From CALLPQ01 sp964479275 (GTDB lineage Bacteria > Pseudomonadota > Alphaproteobacteria > Caulobacterales > Parvularculaceae), in NCBI GenBank assembly GCA_964479275.1, contig CAYZLR010000128.1, forward strand, positions 1 through 7,787: 7,787 nucleotides of DNA, given 5' to 3'. The stretch's first letter is position 1. Every line of letters starts with the position of its first letter. Below, piece by piece: positions 6,542-7,787 of this stretch. The notes under the pieces were generated by a model. The model was not told the origin of the DNA and did no database searches. It saw only the letters and a program-made list of their open reading frames with translations. Both the position numbers and the translations under genes were made by a program.

Positions 6542-6559
6542 TTTTTCATATATTTATGA

Positions 6560-6588
6560 TTGCACCACTTGATAGACTGGCCTATACC
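6560..6588 (+). promoter_or_regulatory. Candidate pyrB promoter
   Basis: TTGCAC (6560-6565) and TATACC (6583-6588) are separated by exactly 17 bp. The -10 matches four of six consensus positions and the -35 three of six. The expected start of transcription is near 6595, leaving a leader of about 28 bases before the ATG at 6623. No terminator separates the upstream gene, so pyrB could also be read through from the ruvX operon. Confidence 0.35.
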
Positions 6589-6611
6589 GCCAGAAATAGA
6601 TTGATCAAGTG
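6566..6611 (+). promoter_or_regulatory. Nested inverted repeat between the upstream membrane gene and pyrB
   Basis: The outer arms CACTTGAT (6566-6573) and ATCAAGTG (6604-6611) are perfect 8-bp complements. Inside them CTGGC (6577-6581) and GCCAG (6589-6593) form a 5-bp stem around a 7-nt loop holding the -10 candidate. The right outer arm ends 11 bp before the pyrB ATG, where a Shine-Dalgarno would normally lie. It could be a DNA operator at the promoter or, in a read-through RNA, a fold that hides the ribosome-binding region. Confidence 0.4.
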
Positions 6612-6622
6612 AACTCCCGTCT

Positions 6623-7594
6623 ATGCCATCAACGCCTCCATTTTCTTTTCAAGCAAAACACCTGCGCTCTATCGACGATTTATCTGATGGAGACATCGCA
6701 ACAATATTAGAGCTCTCCCAACACTACGCATCTTATCTAAAATCGAAGCCATCAAACTTGGCCAAAATCGTCACAACACGTTTATCACAACGGACACAGA
6801 TTAATTTATTTTTTGAAAACTCAACCCGAACCAGCATGTCGTTTGAACTTGCAGGTAAAAAACTTGGCGCCGATATTATCACACTTCCTGTAGCGACGTC
6901 TTCAATAAATAAAAATGAAGATTTACTGGATACAGTAAAAACTCTTGATGCGATGAATGCCGATGTGATGGTTATCCGCTCAATTACACCAGGTATTTTA
7001 CACGATCTGTCTGACCATATCTCATGCTCGATTATTAATGCTGGCGACGGCGCAAAGGAACATCCAACGCAAGCACTTTTGGATGCCGCCACAATGGTCG
7101 GTACATTTGGCTCCATCAAAAATAAGACAATCGCAATCTGTGGTGATATTCGACATTCACGCGTTGCCGGCTCCGGGGCTAAGCTGTTTCGTAGACTGGG
7201 CGCGCAAATTCGTTTTGTTGGACCAGACTTTTTCATGCCAGATCATGATAAATTTCCAGATATTGAGCGATATGATAATTTGAAAACTGGTCTCAAAGAG
7301 TGCGATGTGGTGATGCCTTTGCGGGTACAATTTGAGCGAATTGAGGAAACCCTCAATGTGGATGCGCAGACTCTTTTTCGCGATTATGGGATACACGAAA
7401 AAACATTAGAATTTGCGAAACCTGATGCGAAAATTATGCACCCAGGTCCAATGAACCGTGGTATCGAAATTGATGGAGCGTTAGCCGACGACGAAAACCG
7501 CTCATTGATTTTAAAACAAGTTTTTTATGGGGTTTCCACCCGAATGGCCATTTTAGACGCAATTATAAATCGGACAAGCGAGGCATCTCAATAA
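6623..7594 (+). CDS. pyrB: Aspartate carbamoyltransferase catalytic subunit
   Basis: PyrB joins carbamoyl phosphate to aspartate to give N-carbamoyl-aspartate, the committed step of pyrimidine synthesis, in the cytoplasm. The 323-residue length is normal. The carbamoyl-phosphate loop is FENSTRTSMSFE (S67-T68-R69-T70). K97 in SSINKNED corresponds to the mobile-loop lysine, although this loop usually reads KKGE and here the glycine is asparagine. R119 (VIR), H147 in EHPTQALLD, R180 in HSRVAGS and R234 in LRVQFER match the known substrate-binding residues. HPGPMNRGIEID (273-284) is the family C-terminal signature. The ATG at 6623 is the first start after an in-frame stop at 6602-6604, and no clear Shine-Dalgarno precedes it. 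An 81-bp gap with a nested inverted repeat separates it from the membrane-protein gene. No pyrC begins within the remaining 193 bp. Confidence 0.97.
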   Translation: MPSTPPFSFQAKHLRSIDDLSDGDIATILELSQHYASYLKSKPSNLAKIVTTRLSQRTQINLFFENSTRTSMSFELAGKKLGADIITLPVATSSINKNEDLLDTVKTLDAMNADVMVIRSITPGILHDLSDHISCSIINAGDGAKEHPTQALLDAATMVGTFGSIKNKTIAICGDIRHSRVAGSGAKLFRRLGAQIRFVGPDFFMPDHDKFPDIERYDNLKTGLKECDVVMPLRVQFERIEETLNVDAQTLFRDYGIHEKTLEFAKPDAKIMHPGPMNRGIEIDGALADDENRSLILKQVFYGVSTRMAILDAIINRTSEASQ

Positions 7595-7787
7595 AATTTA
7601 TGCATCATATTCTGTACACACAGATTATTGTAGTTCAACCGGTTCCGACAGACACGCAAGATACTTTAATAACGCCATTGATTGAACTATCAAATATTCA
7701 AAAATCGTTTGCATATAGCCGATTACACACACATCTTAGAGTCCGATTCAAAACTAATATTTAGCCAGTCGTCTTGAGATCATACGG
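7595..7787. other. Region after pyrB with no supported gene
   Basis: I see no recognisable coding sequence here. It holds a weak hairpin, TCTGT (7611-7615) with ACAGA (7620-7624) followed by TTATTGT, which is a poor candidate pyrB terminator. An 8-bp inverted repeat, TAGTTCAA (7631-7638) and TTGAACTA (7682-7689), is 43 bp apart. Two GANTC sites lie at 7739-7743 and 7745-7749. A 54-codon ORF at 7600-7764 resembles nothing I know and is probably chance. Confidence 0.5.

Noticed and set aside
6733..7236. 167-codon minus-strand ORF inside pyrB
   Set aside because: It is antisense to a complete, strongly conserved pyrB and shows no protein-like motif of its own.
7600..7764. 54-codon plus-strand ORF after pyrB (MHHILYTQIIVV...)
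   Set aside because: No Shine-Dalgarno, no recognisable similarity, and low-complexity composition; consistent with chance.
7754..7787. Possible C-terminal end of a minus-strand gene entering from the right (RMISRRLAKY then stop)
   Set aside because: Only ten codons are visible, which is too little to separate from chance.

Overview
This window looks like a chromosomal housekeeping segment of an alphaproteobacterium, moderately AT-rich by eye. The evidence is gene content: a PA0069-type radical SAM gene beside rnhB, a gatC-gatA pair divergent from ruvX, and pyrB next to ruvX are neighbourhoods I associate with Alphaproteobacteria. The RuvX and GatA proteins also carry signatures I recognise from that class (for example GLPLNMDGSEGPR in RuvX). 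I cannot name a genus. I see no insertion sequence, phage gene, CRISPR array, tRNA or rRNA.

Layout. Positions 1-1108 (+) hold most of a PA0069-family radical SAM gene. It enters from the left edge, and its frame is broken once at a run of eight A (389-396). After a 252-bp AT-rich gap comes rnhB (1361-1987, +), which converges on gatA (2002-3480, -) with only 14 bp between the stop codons. gatC (3537-3836, -) lies just upstream of gatA, with a perfect 16-bp palindrome immediately before its ribosome-binding site. Further upstream on the same strand is a gene for an exported gluzincin-type (HExxH...E) metallopeptidase-like protein (3972-5483, -). From a shared 145-bp region that holds another dyad, ruvX (5629-6099, +) runs the other way. 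It overlaps by 8 bp a small four-helix membrane protein of unknown function (6092-6541, +). pyrB (6623-7594, +) follows an 81-bp gap with a nested inverted repeat that overlaps the candidate promoter. The last 193 bp contain no gene I can support.

How the genes work together. gatC and gatA encode two of the three subunits of the tRNA-dependent amidotransferase that makes Gln-tRNA(Gln) (and in some species Asn-tRNA(Asn)). gatB is not next to them. RuvX and RNase HII act on nucleic acids (16S rRNA 5'-end processing or junction DNA, and removal of RNA from DNA). PyrB commits carbamoyl phosphate and aspartate to pyrimidine synthesis. The peptidase-like protein and the small membrane protein are the two accessory elements in an otherwise conserved neighbourhood.

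I did not find a convincing new multi-gene system. The points most worth a second look are the frame break in the radical SAM gene, the exported peptidase-like gene between gatC and ruvX, the unknown membrane protein translationally coupled to ruvX, and several inverted repeats at promoters (gatC, ruvX/peptidase, pyrB).
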